A stretch of 64,000 nt of DNA from Nocardioides immobilis (GCF_003515065.1 NZ_QXGH01000033.1:1-64000), one strand, 5' to 3'; shown: positions 7,191 through 16,549, counted from the stretch's first letter. A program made the numbers and translations. The notes: generated by a model from the letters alone, not told the origin.

Positions 7191-9056
7191 GTGGCGACCC
7201 GTCGTCACCGGCCCGGCCGGACCCTGGTCGTCTTCTTCCTGGGTGTCGCCGTCCTGTTCGGCCTGGTCGCCCTCGGTCAGACCTGGAAGCCAGCGCTCGG
7301 CCTCGACCTCCAGGGCGGACTCCGGATCACGCTGACGGCTCTCGGCGACCCCAGCGACGAGAACTTCGAGGAGGCGCGCCGGATCATCGACCAGCGCGTC
7401 AACGGCTCGGGTGTCGTCGAGGCCGAGGTCACCGCGCAGTCCGGCGAGTACATCGTCGTCGAGATCCCGGGTTCCACCGAGAACCGGCGGGAGACCGAGG
7501 AGCTCGTCCGGCGCCAGGCACAGCTGCGGTTCCGGCTGGTGGCGTGCGGCGAGCAGTCCCCGGTCAACCCGTGCGCGTCCGGCGCGCCGTTGGGTCGGGC
7601 CCCGCTCACGCTGGAGCCGTCGGACAAGCCCGGTGGCAAGAAGGGCAGGAACAACGAGCCGTCGTACACGACCAGCCCGACCGATACCGCGAGCCCGACC
7701 GACACCGCGAGCCCGTCGGACACAACGAGCCCGACGGACGGGCCGGCCGAGGACCCGGAGGGTGAGGCGGGACCGGAGGTCCGCACCGCGCAGGACGAGA
7801 TCACCTGGGCGGCGTCGCCGGACCAGGAGTCGATCGCGCTCTACAACTCGTTGCAGTGCAACGACGAAGGCGCCGTTGTCATGACGGACGAGCAGGGCGA
7901 GACCGTCCCGGCGCCCCAGCCTGACGACCCGGACCAGCCGCTCGTCTCGTGCGGCTTCCGCGGCGACACGGTGGTGAAGTACCTGCTGTCGCGCTCGGTC
8001 ATCGAGGGCACCGAGCTCTCCGACGCCAGCGCCGGCATCCCCCAGGGCGACGTCAAGTGGGCTGTGTCGATCGACATCGGAAACGACAAGGACAAGGCCC
8101 ACCCGATCTCACCCGAGCCGTGGACGTGCGACGGCGACGGCAACATCGTCGACGAGGACGACAACGTCGTCGATGCCAAGCCCGCGGGCGAGGGTGACCC
8201 CTGCGCCGGCGGCGAGGACGACTTCGAGACCATCTCCTCCCAGCTCGTCGACACCGAACGCCAGTTCGCGATCGTGCTCGACGGCACCGTGCTCTCCGAC
8301 CCGACGATGGAAGCGGTGATCTACGACGGCAAGTCGCAGATCACGGGCGACTTCACCGAGGAGGAGGCGTCCAACCTCGCCAACAGCCTCAAGTTCGGCG
8401 CCCTCCCGATCGCGTTCGACAAGGACGTCACCACCGAGGACGTCGGTCCGTCGTTGGCGGGCGACCAGCTGACCGCCGGTCTCACCGCCGGTGGCATCGG
8501 CCTCGGAATGGTCATGCTCTACTGCCTTCTCTACTACCGCGGCCTCGGCATGGTCGTGGTGGGCTCGCTGTTCGTGGCGGCCGCCGTCACCTACGCGATG
8601 GTCCTGCTGCTCAGCGAGGCTGCCGGCTTCACCCTGACCCTGCCCGGCATCGCCGGTCTCATCATCGCGGTCGGCATCACCGCGGACTCGTTCGTCATCT
8701 ACTTCGAACGGATCCGCGACGAGATGCGAGAAGGCAAGTCGATGCGGGTCGCGGTCGAGACCGGGTGGGCCCGTGCTCGGGTCACCCGGATCGCGGCCAA
8801 CACGGTGTCGATGCTCTCGGCGGTGGTCCTCTACATCTTCGCGACCGGTGCCGTGAAGGGCTTCGGCTTCGCGCTCGGCCTGTCGACGCTGATCGACCTC
8901 GCGGTCCTGTTCTGGTTCACGAAGCCGCTGGTGTCGTGGCTCGCGCAGTTCAAGCTGTTCAACTCGGGTCACCGGCTGTCCGGTCTCAGCCGCGACACGC
9001 TGGGTCTCGACGCGCCGCCGGCCCGCGCCGCGACCCCGGCTGGAGGGAACGCCTGA
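7191..9056 (+). CDS. secD: Protein translocase subunit SecD
   Basis: 621 residues from GTG 7191, one base after the yajC stop. SecD uses the proton gradient to pull proteins through SecYEG from outside. An N-terminal membrane segment is followed by LGLDLQGGLRITL, the conserved start of the periplasmic domain. The large extracellular region contains an inserted Ser/Pro/Thr/Asp-rich repeat (residues about 162-184) and an acidic stretch. Five membrane helices follow from GLTAGGIGLG, including GIAGLIIAVGITADS with the conserved Asp. The insert makes it longer than proteobacterial SecD; similar linkers occur in actinobacteria. Confidence 0.96.
   Translation: MATRRHRPGRTLVVFFLGVAVLFGLVALGQTWKPALGLDLQGGLRITLTALGDPSDENFEEARRIIDQRVNGSGVVEAEVTAQSGEYIVVEIPGSTENRRETEELVRRQAQLRFRLVACGEQSPVNPCASGAPLGRAPLTLEPSDKPGGKKGRNNEPSYTTSPTDTASPTDTASPSDTTSPTDGPAEDPEGEAGPEVRTAQDEITWAASPDQESIALYNSLQCNDEGAVVMTDEQGETVPAPQPDDPDQPLVSCGFRGDTVVKYLLSRSVIEGTELSDASAGIPQGDVKWAVSIDIGNDKDKAHPISPEPWTCDGDGNIVDEDDNVVDAKPAGEGDPCAGGEDDFETISSQLVDTERQFAIVLDGTVLSDPTMEAVIYDGKSQITGDFTEEEASNLANSLKFGALPIAFDKDVTTEDVGPSLAGDQLTAGLTAGGIGLGMVMLYCLLYYRGLGMVVVGSLFVAAAVTYAMVLLLSEAAGFTLTLPGIAGLIIAVGITADSFVIYFERIRDEMREGKSMRVAVETGWARARVTRIAANTVSMLSAVVLYIFATGAVKGFGFALGLSTLIDLAVLFWFTKPLVSWLAQFKLFNSGHRLSGLSRDTLGLDAPPARAATPAGGNA
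7674..7742 (+). repeat. 18-base imperfect tandem repeat inside secD
   Basis: Three units of 18 bases plus a partial fourth encode SPTDTA, SPTDTA, SPSDTT and SPTDG. The region forms an unstructured linker in the extracellular part of SecD. The reading frame is kept because the unit length is a multiple of three. Confidence 0.8.
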
Positions 9057-10306
9057 TGGGCAAGATGTCGAGGCTCGGCAACGAGCTGTACAACGGACAC
9101 AAGTCGGTCGACTTCGTCGGCCGGAAGGCCCTCTTCTACGTGATCAGCCTCGTGATCGTCGGCCTGGCGATCACCGCGATCGCGGTGAAGCCGCTGAACT
9201 TCGGCGTGGAGTTCCGCGGGGGCACCGAGCAGAAGATCCAGGTCGCCTCCGGCGTCGACCAGGCAGAGGCCGACGAGCTCCGCGAGGCGATCGCCGATGC
9301 CGACATCGAGGGTGCCGCGAACCCCTCGGTCACCACGGCCGGCGACGACTCCCTGGTGCTGACCACCGAGTCGTTGTCGGAGGAGGGTGAGGACGAGACG
9401 GAAGCCGTCATCCTGGACCTCTACCCGGAGATCGACCCCGAGCAGGACATCTCGGTCCAGGACGTCGGTCCGAGCTGGGGCCGTGAGGTCGCCGAGCGGG
9501 CGCTGATCGGTATCGCGGTCTTCCTGGTCCTGGTCGTCCTCTTCATCTGGGGCTACTTCCGCGAGTGGAAGATGTCCGCGGCGGCACTGGCTGCGCTCTT
9601 CCACGACGTGGCGATCACGATCGGCGTCTACGCACTCTCCGGCTTCCAGGTGACGCCTGCCGCCGTCACCGGTCTCCTCGCGATCCTCGGCTTCTCGCTC
9701 TACGACACCGTCGTCGTGTTCGACAAGATCAAGGAGAACACCACCACCCTGCGCAAGAGCACGGAGTCCTACTCCGACGCGGCCAACCTCGCGGTCAACC
9801 AGACGTTGGTGCGGTCGATCAACACCAGCATCGTGGCCCTGATCCCGATCGGCGCGATCCTCTACGTGAGCGCCGTCCAGCTGGGCGCGAGCTCACTGCA
9901 GGACCTCGCCCTGGCGCAGTTCGTCGGCATGGCAGCCGGCGTCTACTCCTCGGTCTTCCTCGCACCGCGCATCCTCGTGCACCTGAAGTCGAGCGAGACC
10001 GAGGTGGTCGAGCAGGCGCGCCGGGCCCGGGCCCGGAAGCGGGCGCTGGCGGACCGCTACGCCGCGGTGCCGGTGTTCAAGGACGACATGCCGATCGTCG
10101 ACGGCGAGCCTGCCGAGCAGCGACCGGCCACCGGCGGCCTGCCACCGGCCGACGAGGAGGAACCCGGCAACCGGGCGCGCCCCTCCGACGAGGCACTGGG
10201 CAAGGGGCGGGTCGCCCCGGCGCAGACGCGTCCGGTGAGCCAGAGCAGCAGCTCCGGCCGGCAGCAACCGGTCCGGCAGACGCGGTCGAAGCGCGGCAAG
10301 AAGTAG
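9056..10306 (+). CDS. secF: Protein translocase subunit SecF
   Basis: 416 residues; the ATG shares one base with the secD stop (TGATG). SecF pairs with SecD. The N-terminal membrane segment, LNFGVEFRGGTEQKI, the DVGPSWGREVAERA junction and the core AILGFSLYDTVVVFDKIKEN are all family signatures. About 100 C-terminal residues after the last helix are charged, proline-rich and probably disordered, a common actinobacterial extension. Transcription with yajC and secD is clear from the spacing; apt follows 8 bases later. Confidence 0.96.
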   Translation: MGKMSRLGNELYNGHKSVDFVGRKALFYVISLVIVGLAITAIAVKPLNFGVEFRGGTEQKIQVASGVDQAEADELREAIADADIEGAANPSVTTAGDDSLVLTTESLSEEGEDETEAVILDLYPEIDPEQDISVQDVGPSWGREVAERALIGIAVFLVLVVLFIWGYFREWKMSAAALAALFHDVAITIGVYALSGFQVTPAAVTGLLAILGFSLYDTVVVFDKIKENTTTLRKSTESYSDAANLAVNQTLVRSINTSIVALIPIGAILYVSAVQLGASSLQDLALAQFVGMAAGVYSSVFLAPRILVHLKSSETEVVEQARRARARKRALADRYAAVPVFKDDMPIVDGEPAEQRPATGGLPPADEEEPGNRARPSDEALGKGRVAPAQTRPVSQSSSSGRQQPVRQTRSKRGKK

Positions 10307-10314
10307 CCGCGGAC

Positions 10315-10878
10315 GTGCCGGGGGAGCCGACGGCGGCGATGCTGGCCGCGGGGGAGGCGCTCGAGCGGTTGGTCCGCGACGTCGCCGACTTCCCCGAGCC
10401 GGGCATCGTCTTCAAGGACATCACGCCGCTGCTGGCCGACCACGTCGCGTTCCGCACGATCGTGACCGCACTGGCCGACGCCGGACGTGACGCCGACGGC
10501 CGCCCCGTCGTCGACAAGGTGGTGGGGATGGAGGCCCGGGGCTTCATCCTCGCGGCGCCGGTCGCGCTCGCGCTCGGCGTCGGGTTCGTGCCGGTCCGCA
10601 AGGCCGGCAAGCTCCCCGGCGAGACGCACGCCGTCGCCTACGCCTTGGAGTACGGCGAGGCGGTGCTCGAGGTCCATCGCGATGCCATCGGGGTCGGCGA
10701 GCGGGTGCTGGTCATCGACGACGTCCTGGCGACCGGCGGCACGGCCCGGGCGACGGCGGACCTGGTAGCCGCGTGCGGCGCCACCGTCGCGGCGATGGCG
10801 TTCCTGATGGAGCTGTCGTTCCTTCCCGGGCGCGCGGCTGTCGGCGACGTACCGATGACCACGCTGGCCGTCGTCTGA
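10315..10878 (+). CDS. apt: Adenine phosphoribosyltransferase
   Basis: 187 residues from GTG 10315, with an alternative ATG at 10339. The enzyme salvages adenine to AMP using PRPP. The PRPP loop VLVIDDVLATGGT (131-143), FPEPGIVFKDITPLL and GMEARGFI are diagnostic. It lies between secF and the ppGpp synthetase gene, a conserved actinobacterial arrangement. I chose the upstream GTG because it leaves the shortest gap to secF, but no strong ribosome binding site separates the candidates. Confidence 0.93.
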   Translation: MPGEPTAAMLAAGEALERLVRDVADFPEPGIVFKDITPLLADHVAFRTIVTALADAGRDADGRPVVDKVVGMEARGFILAAPVALALGVGFVPVRKAGKLPGETHAVAYALEYGEAVLEVHRDAIGVGERVLVIDDVLATGGTARATADLVAACGATVAAMAFLMELSFLPGRAAVGDVPMTTLAVV

Positions 10879-10897
10879 CCACCTGCGAGCAGACGAA

Positions 10898-10903
10898 TAG
10901 ACT
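10898..10903 (+). promoter_or_regulatory. -10 box for rel, leaderless arrangement
   Basis: TAGACT ends 6 bases before ATG 10910, with no ribosome binding site in between. The transcript would start at the ATG. Confidence 0.5.
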
Positions 10904-10909
10904 CCGTGT

Positions 10910-13237
10910 ATGAGTGAGGAACGGGCCGGCGACCGCCCCGTTCCCGCGCGCCCGGCCGAGGTGCCGGCGTCGACGAGCGAGGCTGCCGGTGGCGGCCGCG
11001 GCATGCGCGCCCGGCTGGCCCGGATGGGCACCCGCACGCCCAGCTCCAACCCGGTGCTCGAGCCCCTGTTCCGTGCGGTCCGGGCCAACCACCCGAAGGC
11101 CGACCTGATCCTGCTCGAGCGCGCCTACGCGACGGCTGAGCGCCTGCACGGCACGCAGATGCGCAAGAGCGGCGACCCCTACATCACCCACCCGCTCGCG
11201 GTGACGACGATCCTCGCCGGGATCGGCATGACCGAGCCGACGCTCGTGGCCGCTCTGCTGCACGACACCGTCGAGGACACGCCGTACACCTTGGAGGAGT
11301 GTCGCCGCGACTTCGGCGACGAGGTCGCCCGCCTGGTCGACGGCGTCACCAAGCTCGACAAGGTCGTCTACGGCGACTCCGCCCAGGCGGAGACCATCCG
11401 CAAGATGATCGTGGCGATGTCGCGCGACATCCGGGTGCTGGTCATCAAGCTCGCCGACCGGCTCCACAACATGCGGACGCTGCGGTACGTGCCGCAGAAG
11501 AGCCAGGAGCGCACCGCCCGCGAGACGCTCGACATCTACGCGCCGCTGGCCCACCGGCTCGGCATGAACACCATCAAGTGGGAGCTCGAGGACCTCGCGT
11601 TCGCGACCCTTCACCCCAAGATCTACGACGAGATCGTGCGGATGGTCGCGGAGCGGGCGCCCTCGCGCGACCAGTTCCTGGCCGAGGTGATCACCCAGGT
11701 CGAGAAGGACCTGCGCGAGGCGAAGATCAAGGCGACCGTCACCGGCCGCCCGAAGCACTACTACTCGATCTACCAGAAGATGATCGTCGGCGGCCGCGAC
11801 TTCTCCGACATCTACGACCTGGTCGGCATCCGGATCCTCGTCGAGGAGGACCGCGACTGCTACGGCGTGCTCGGTGTGCTGCACTCGCGGTGGAACCCGG
11901 TCCTCGGCCGGTTCAAGGACTACGTCGCGATGCCGAAGTTCAACATGTACCAGTCGCTCCACACCTCGGTCATCGGCCCGCAGGGCAAGCCGGTCGAGAT
12001 GCAGATCCGCACCTTCGCCATGCACCGTCGTGCCGAGTACGGCGTCGCGGCGCACTGGAAGTACAAGGAGGACGGCCGCGCGGGCGCCGACACCGACAAG
12101 CGCGGCGACGTCGACGACATGAGCTGGGTGCGGCAGCTCCTCGACTGGCAGAGCGAGGTCGACGACCCGGGGGAGTTCCTCGAGTCCCTGCGGTTCGAGA
12201 TCAACCAGACCGAGACCTACGTCTTCACGCCCCGGGGCGACGTCATCGCGCTGCCGTCGGGCTCGACGCCGGTCGACTTCGCGTACGCCGTCCACACCGA
12301 GGTCGGGCACCACACGATCGGCTCCCGGGTCAACGGCCGCCTGGTGCCGCTCGAGTCGACGCTCGAGAACGGCGACGTGGTCGAGGTCTTCACCTCGAAG
12401 TCCCCGACCGCTGCCCCGTCCCGCGACTGGCTCAACTTCGTGAAGTCCCAGCGGGCCCGCTCCAAGATCAAGCAGTGGTTCACCAAGGAGCGCCGGGAAG
12501 AGGCGATCGACCACGGCAAGGACGAGATCGCCAAGCTGATGCGCAAGGAGGGGCTGCCGCTCAAGCGGCTGCTCACCCATGAATCGCTCAACACGGTCGC
12601 CGAGCACTTCCGGCTCGCGGACGTCACCGCGCTCTACGCAGCGGTCGGCGAGGGCAACCTCGGCGCCCAGGCCGTCGTCCGCCGGGTCATCGAGATGCAC
12701 GGCGGCGACGAGGGCGCCCAGGAGGACCTCGCCGAGGCCGTCACCATCACCGGCCGTCGCAGCCGCCCGCGCCGCTTGGCCCCCGGCACCGACGCCGGCG
12801 TCGTGGTCAAGGGCGCGCCGGACGTGTGGGTGAAGCTCGCGAAGTGCTGCACCCCCGTCCCGCCCGACGGGATCCTCGGGTTCGTCACCAAGGGGGGCGG
12901 GGTGTCGGTGCACCGGACGGACTGCACCAACGCCAGCAACCTCCTGGGGCAGCCGGAGAAGGTGCTCGAGGTCGAGTGGGCGCCCACCGGCCAGACGACG
13001 TTCCTCGTCAACATCCAGGTCGAGGCCCTCGACCGCTCACGCCTGCTGTCCGACATCACGATGGTGCTGTCCGACGCCCACCTCAACATCCTGTCGGCGA
13101 ACCTCACCACCACCCGTGACCGGGTCGCCAAGACCCGCTTCACGTTCGAGATGGCCGACGCCAAGCACCTCGACACCGTGCTCAAGAGCGTGCGCAGCAT
13201 CCCCGGCGTCTTCGACGCCTACCGCGTCACGCAGTAG
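10910..13237 (+). CDS. rel: Bifunctional (p)ppGpp synthetase/hydrolase (RelA/SpoT family)
   Basis: 775 residues, the full long-RSH layout. It makes and degrades the starvation alarmone (p)ppGpp on the ribosome. A disordered N-terminus is followed by the HD hydrolase domain with HDTVEDT (118-124). Then comes the synthetase domain around [13 protein letters not shown] to [16 protein letters not shown], a TGS domain ([19 protein letters not shown]), a conserved Cys pair region ([11 protein letters not shown]) and a C-terminal ACT domain. Intact hydrolase residues argue for a bifunctional Rel, as expected where there is a single long RSH. The apt-rel order is conserved. Expression is likely from the leaderless promoter just upstream. 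Confidence 0.96.
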   Translation: MSEERAGDRPVPARPAEVPASTSEAAGGGRGMRARLARMGTRTPSSNPVLEPLFRAVRANHPKADLILLERAYATAERLHGTQMRKSGDPYITHPLAVTTILAGIGMTEPTLVAALLHDTVEDTPYTLEECRRDFGDEVARLVDGVTKLDKVVYGDSAQAETIRKMIVAMSRDIRVLVIKLADRLHNMRTLRYVPQKSQERTARETLDIYAPLAHRLGMNTIKWELEDLAFATLHPKIYDEIVRMVAERAPSRDQFLAEVITQVEKDLREAKIKATVTGRPKHYYSIYQKMIVGGRDFSDIYDLVGIRILVEEDRDCYGVLGVLHSRWNPVLGRFKDYVAMPKFNMYQSLHTSVIGPQGKPVEMQIRTFAMHRRAEYGVAAHWKYKEDGRAGADTDKRGDVDDMSWVRQLLDWQSEVDDPGEFLESLRFEINQTETYVFTPRGDVIALPSGSTPVDFAYAVHTEVGHHTIGSRVNGRLVPLESTLENGDVVEVFTSKSPTAAPSRDWLNFVKSQRARSKIKQWFTKERREEAIDHGKDEIAKLMRKEGLPLKRLLTHESLNTVAEHFRLADVTALYAAVGEGNLGAQAVVRRVIEMHGGDEGAQEDLAEAVTITGRRSRPRRLAPGTDAGVVVKGAPDVWVKLAKCCTPVPPDGILGFVTKGGGVSVHRTDCTNASNLLGQPEKVLEVEWAPTGQTTFLVNIQVEALDRSRLLSDITMVLSDAHLNILSANLTTTRDRVAKTRFTFEMADAKHLDTVLKSVRSIPGVFDAYRVTQ

Positions 13238-13273
13238 CCCGCGGGCGGGGCGCTGGGCTGCGGGAGGACCGTC

Positions 13274-13309
13274 GTGCAGGAATCACCGGTGCACCGGTGA
13301 ATCCTGCAC
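13274..13309. repeat. Palindrome, left copy, before the nuclease-like gene
   Basis: Two 18-base arms meeting at 13291/13292 without a spacer. The left arm is GTGCAGGAATCACCGGTG and the right arm is its complement except for one position. A copy of the inner 32 bases lies at 14470-14501. It also sits just after the rel stop and could act as its terminator, though no T-run follows. Confidence 0.9.
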
Positions 13310-13343
13310 TTCTCGGCCGATGCGATGGCCGAGAAGCGCAGGA
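13302..13343. repeat. Second hairpin overlapping the left palindrome
   Basis: A 17-base stem with one mismatch (13302-13318 with 13327-13343) around an 8-base loop. The stem core is CTTCTCGGCC/GGCCGAGAAG. It reuses the last 8 bases of the palindrome, so the two hairpins cannot form at once on one strand. Confidence 0.85.
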
Positions 13344-13434
13344 TGCGGCGGGGAGGATCGCGGTTTCACGCTGCCATCCACAGGTCAGAAGGGCACCGGT
13401 TTGGGACGAATGTTGGCGGGGGCAGCCCTCTTGC

Positions 13435-14394
13435 ATGTACGTCAAGCCCGACGATCCCCGTCTCCTGCCGATCTCCCTGCGCTCCGAACTGCTGGCGGCC
13501 GGAGAGTCCGACCGCAGCCTTGCCCGTGCGATCCGGACCGGGTCGCTTGAACGACCGCGGCGTGGCGCCTACGTGGATGGGGAGCTTTGGCGGTCGATGA
13601 CAGATGAAGAGCGGTACGCCGTACGTTGTCGGGCCGCCTACCGCCAGGCGGAGGCCGAGGTGTTCCTGAGTCACGCGTCCTCGTTGCCGTTACTCGACGG
13701 CCCTCTCTGGGGCCTCGAGCTCGGCGATGCGCACCTGACCCGCTTTGACGGGAAGGCGGGCCGCCGGCAAGCGCGGATCCGCCAGCACTGCGGTGCCGTG
13801 TCCGACGGAGACGTGGTGTCAGCCCATGGAACGCGATTCAGTTCACCGATGCGGTCGGCGCTCGAGGTGACGATGGTCGGCTCGGTCGAGTCCGGGCTCG
13901 TCGTGGCCAATCACTTCCTCCACCGAGGCGACTTCACGCTCGCTCAACTGCAAGAGCGCTACGACGGCGCGATGACCCGATGGCCGTTCTCACTCAAGAC
14001 GGACCTTGTTGTCAGGCTGGCCGATCCGCGGATCGAGTCGGTCGGGGAGAGCCGTACCTTCCACTTTCTGTGGGCGTGGCACTTTCCGCGACCGGATCCC
14101 CAGTTCAAGGTCTACGACAATGGTCTTCTCGTCGCGCGGCTCGACTTCGCACTCCCGGAGCACCACGTGTGGATCGAGTTCGACGGCAAGGTCAAGTATC
14201 AGGGCTCACTTCGCGACGGCGATGACGTGACTGCCGTCGTACTCCGGGAGAAGCGGCGCGAGGAGCGGATCGCTGAGATCACCGGTTGGCGGTGCCTGCG
14301 CATCACCTGGGCGGATCTGGCGAACCCCGCGCGGCTCGCGGCGCGGCTTCGGAACCTCATCGACTCCGTCGCGCGGTCTCGCCGGCCCCGCTGA
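13435..14394 (+). CDS. AbiEi-antitoxin-like wHTH / PD-(D/E)XK nuclease-like protein
   Basis: 319 residues from ATG 13435. The N-terminus (about 1-50: SDRSLARAIRTGSLERPRRGAYV) looks like the winged-helix AbiEi antitoxin domain seen in many actinobacterial proteins. The C-terminus has a DUF559/Vsr-like restriction fold: Glu202 or Glu204 in a helix, Asp237 in ARLDFAL, Glu248 and Lys252 in WIEFDGK, and a final GWRCLRITWADL strand-helix. No toxin gene is adjacent, so a two-gene toxin-antitoxin pair is unlikely. The gene is bracketed by inverted copies of a palindromic repeat (13274-13343 and 14434-14501), which suggests a mobile unit or nuclease-repeat partnership. Biochemical activity is not established for this family as far as I know. 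Confidence 0.75.
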   Translation: MYVKPDDPRLLPISLRSELLAAGESDRSLARAIRTGSLERPRRGAYVDGELWRSMTDEERYAVRCRAAYRQAEAEVFLSHASSLPLLDGPLWGLELGDAHLTRFDGKAGRRQARIRQHCGAVSDGDVVSAHGTRFSSPMRSALEVTMVGSVESGLVVANHFLHRGDFTLAQLQERYDGAMTRWPFSLKTDLVVRLADPRIESVGESRTFHFLWAWHFPRPDPQFKVYDNGLLVARLDFALPEHHVWIEFDGKVKYQGSLRDGDDVTAVVLREKRREERIAEITGWRCLRITWADLANPARLAARLRNLIDSVARSRRPR

Positions 14395-14433
14395 ACGCTA
14401 CTCCTGTCCCACTATTCACATCACCCAGGCAGT

Positions 14434-14501
14434 TCTGGCACTTCTCGGCCGTTGCATTGCCTGATAAGTGCAGGAATCACCGGTGCACCGGTGATTCCTG
14501 C
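14434..14501. repeat. Palindromic repeat, right copy, inverted relative to the left
   Basis: 14470-14501 is a perfect 32-base palindrome with half-site GCAGGAATCACCGGTG. The bases before it (14434-14468), with a CTTCTCGGCC arm and an 8-base loop, match the reverse complement of the left copy without gaps. Its flanking hairpin is degraded (GCCTGATAAG against CTTCTCGGCC). It lies between the nuclease-like gene and the convergent DUF349 gene. Confidence 0.9.
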
Positions 14502-14555
14502 GCCCCCGGTACCTGCTCCCTCGCCCCCGCGGCTCGGCTGACTCGACCCGCAGGC

Positions 14556-15782
14556 TCAGCGGTAGTCGGCGCTGGCCCGCTTGGCCATGTCGAGGAAGGA
14601 GCGGCGGCCCTCGAGGTTCTCCTCGAGCTCGCGGATCTTCTTGGCGTCGCCGGCGGCGCGGGCCTTCTCGAGCTTGGCCTCGGCCTCGGCGATCGCGGCC
14701 TCGAGCTTGGCGACCATGTCGTCGGCACGGGCGGACTTCTCCGGATCCGTGCGCTTCCACTGCTCATCCTCGACCTTGCGGATCGCCTGCTCGACGGTGC
14801 GCATCCGGCCCTCGAGCTCCTTGATCCGGTCCCGGGGCACCTTGCCGGCCTCGTCCCACCGGTCGGCCAGGTCGCGGAACGCGGTCTTCGCCGCCTGCAG
14901 ATCGGTGACCGGGAGCAGCGCCTCGGCCTCGAGGATGAGCTGTTCCTTGACCACCGCGTTGGCGGCGAACTCGGCATCGAGCGCGGCGTTGGCCGCGTCG
15001 CGGGCGCCGAAGAAGGTGTCCTGGGCGGCGCGGAACCGCTTCCACAGCTCGTCGTCGACGCCCTTCGGCGCCGGTCCGGCCGCCTTCCACTGGCGCATCA
15101 GCTCGCGGTACTGACCGGCGGTCGGTCCCCAGTCGGTCGAGTCGGCGAGGCTCTCGGCCTCCTTGGCCAACCGCTCCTTCACCACGCGCGCGGCGTCCCG
15201 CTTCTCGTCCTGCTCCGCGAAGTGCAGCTTGCGCGCCTTGGTGTACGCCGACCGCGCCGACGAGAACCGCTTCCACAGCGCGTCGTCGGCCGCCTTCTCG
15301 ATGCGGGGGAGCTGCTTCCACTGCTCGAGCAGCTCACGGAGCCGGTTGGCGCCGTTCTTCCAGTCCCGGCCGCTGGCGATCGCCTCGGCCTCGACCGCAA
15401 GCTGTTCCTTCTGCTCCTTGGCCTCCGTCGTGCGCCGGGCCTTGTCGGCGCGGCGGGCCTCGCGCTGGACGGCGATGACCGGGCCCAGCTCGTCGAGCCG
15501 CGCGCTCAGCCCGGCCAGGTCCCCGACCGCATGGGCGTCGGACAGCTGCGCGCGCACGGTCTTGACCGCGTTCGCCGCCTCCTCCGGCGACAGAACGCCG
15601 GAGTTCACCCGCTTGTGCAGCAGGTCCACCTCGAGCGCGAGCGCGTCGTACCGCCGCACGTAGAAGGCCATCGCCTCCTCCGCCGGGGCATCGGGCATCT
15701 GCCCCACCGGCCGTTCGCCGTCGGCGGTCTTGACATAGACGGTGCCGTCGTCATCGACGCGGCCCCACTCGCTCGCAGTCAC
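14556..15782 (-). CDS. DUF349 domain-containing protein
   Basis: 408 residues from GTG 15782; TTG 15791 is an alternative. The protein begins VTASEWGRVDDDGTVYVKT and then consists of successive alpha-helical DUF349 repeats with the W-K and LWKRF pattern (DDALWKRFSSAR, DDELWKRFRAAQ). It ends in a strongly charged coiled-coil region. Homologues are widespread in actinobacteria as single genes; the biochemical role is not established. It is transcribed divergently from the MBL hydrolase and convergently with the palindrome-bracketed gene. Confidence 0.88.
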   Translation of the reverse strand: MTASEWGRVDDDGTVYVKTADGERPVGQMPDAPAEEAMAFYVRRYDALALEVDLLHKRVNSGVLSPEEAANAVKTVRAQLSDAHAVGDLAGLSARLDELGPVIAVQREARRADKARRTTEAKEQKEQLAVEAEAIASGRDWKNGANRLRELLEQWKQLPRIEKAADDALWKRFSSARSAYTKARKLHFAEQDEKRDAARVVKERLAKEAESLADSTDWGPTAGQYRELMRQWKAAGPAPKGVDDELWKRFRAAQDTFFGARDAANAALDAEFAANAVVKEQLILEAEALLPVTDLQAAKTAFRDLADRWDEAGKVPRDRIKELEGRMRTVEQAIRKVEDEQWKRTDPEKSARADDMVAKLEAAIAEAEAKLEKARAAGDAKKIRELEENLEGRRSFLDMAKRASADYR

Positions 15783-15816
15783 AATGGGCAATGCTAAGGG
15801 AGACGTGCCTGGCCGA

Positions 15817-15822
15817 TAGGCT
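15817..15822 (+). promoter_or_regulatory. -10 box for the MBL hydrolase gene, leaderless arrangement
   Basis: TAGGCT ends 6 bases before GTG 15829, with no ribosome binding site between them. Confidence 0.5.
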
Positions 15823-15828
15823 GGGTCG

Positions 15829-16548
15829 GTGCTGATCGCCGGCTTCCCCGCAGGACCGTGGGGCACCAACTGCTACGTCGCGGCCACGAGCGCGGGCGCG
15901 GAGTGCGTCGTGGTCGACCCCGGCAAGGACGCTGCGCCCGGCATCGCCGAGGTCATCCGCGAGCACCGGCTCAAGCCGGTTGCGGTGCTGCTGACCCACG
16001 GCCACGTCGACCACATGTGGAGCGTCGCCCCGGTCGCCGGGACGTACGACGCCACCGCGTGGATCCATCCCAACGACCGACACCTGTTGACCGACCCCCT
16101 GGCCGGCGTCTCCCGCGAGTCCGCGGCGATGCTGCTCGGGATGCCCGAGGGCAAGTTCGAGTTCGCCGAGCCCGACGACGTCCGTGAGCTGGCCGACGGC
16201 GTCGACCTCGAGTTGGCGGGCCTGCGGTTCGTCGTCGACCACACGCCCGGCCACACCGAGGGATCGGTCACGTTCCGCACGCCCTACGACCACCCCGACG
16301 TCAGCGAGGTCATGTTCTCCGGCGACCTGCTGTTCGAGGGCTCGATCGGCCGGACCGACCTGCCGGGCGGCGACCACCCGACGATGCTGCGCAGCCTCGC
16401 GACCAAGGTGCTGACGCTCGCCGACGACATCGTGGTGCTCCCGGGCCATGGCGGACAGACGTCCATCGGTCGCGAGCGCGCGACCAATCCCTTCCTGCTG
16501 GAGCTCCAGGACTCGAGCACCGCAGGTCAAGTCACGCGAGGACTCTGA
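15829..16548 (+). CDS. MBL-fold metallohydrolase (glyoxalase II-like)
   Basis: 239 residues. The metal-binding THGHVDH motif (His57, His59, Asp61, His62), the later DHTPGHTEG histidine and FSGDLLF aspartate make it a complete metallo-beta-lactamase-fold hydrolase with two-metal ligands. The N-terminus GPWGTNCYV is typical of the glyoxalase II/thioesterase branch. It precedes hisS in many actinobacteria. The substrate is not known; hydroxyacylglutathione is unlikely because these organisms use mycothiol. The hisS TTG start follows directly after the stop. Confidence 0.88.
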   Translation: MLIAGFPAGPWGTNCYVAATSAGAECVVVDPGKDAAPGIAEVIREHRLKPVAVLLTHGHVDHMWSVAPVAGTYDATAWIHPNDRHLLTDPLAGVSRESAAMLLGMPEGKFEFAEPDDVRELADGVDLELAGLRFVVDHTPGHTEGSVTFRTPYDHPDVSEVMFSGDLLFEGSIGRTDLPGGDHPTMLRSLATKVLTLADDIVVLPGHGGQTSIGRERATNPFLLELQDSSTAGQVTRGL

Positions 16549-16549
16549 A

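Noticed and set aside
13435-14394. Type IV toxin-antitoxin operon
   Set aside because: Only the antitoxin-like domain is present, fused to a nuclease-like domain; no AbiEii-type toxin gene lies next to it.
14586-15797. Plus-strand gene opposite the DUF349 gene
   Set aside because: The frame is an antisense shadow; the minus strand carries clear DUF349 repeats.
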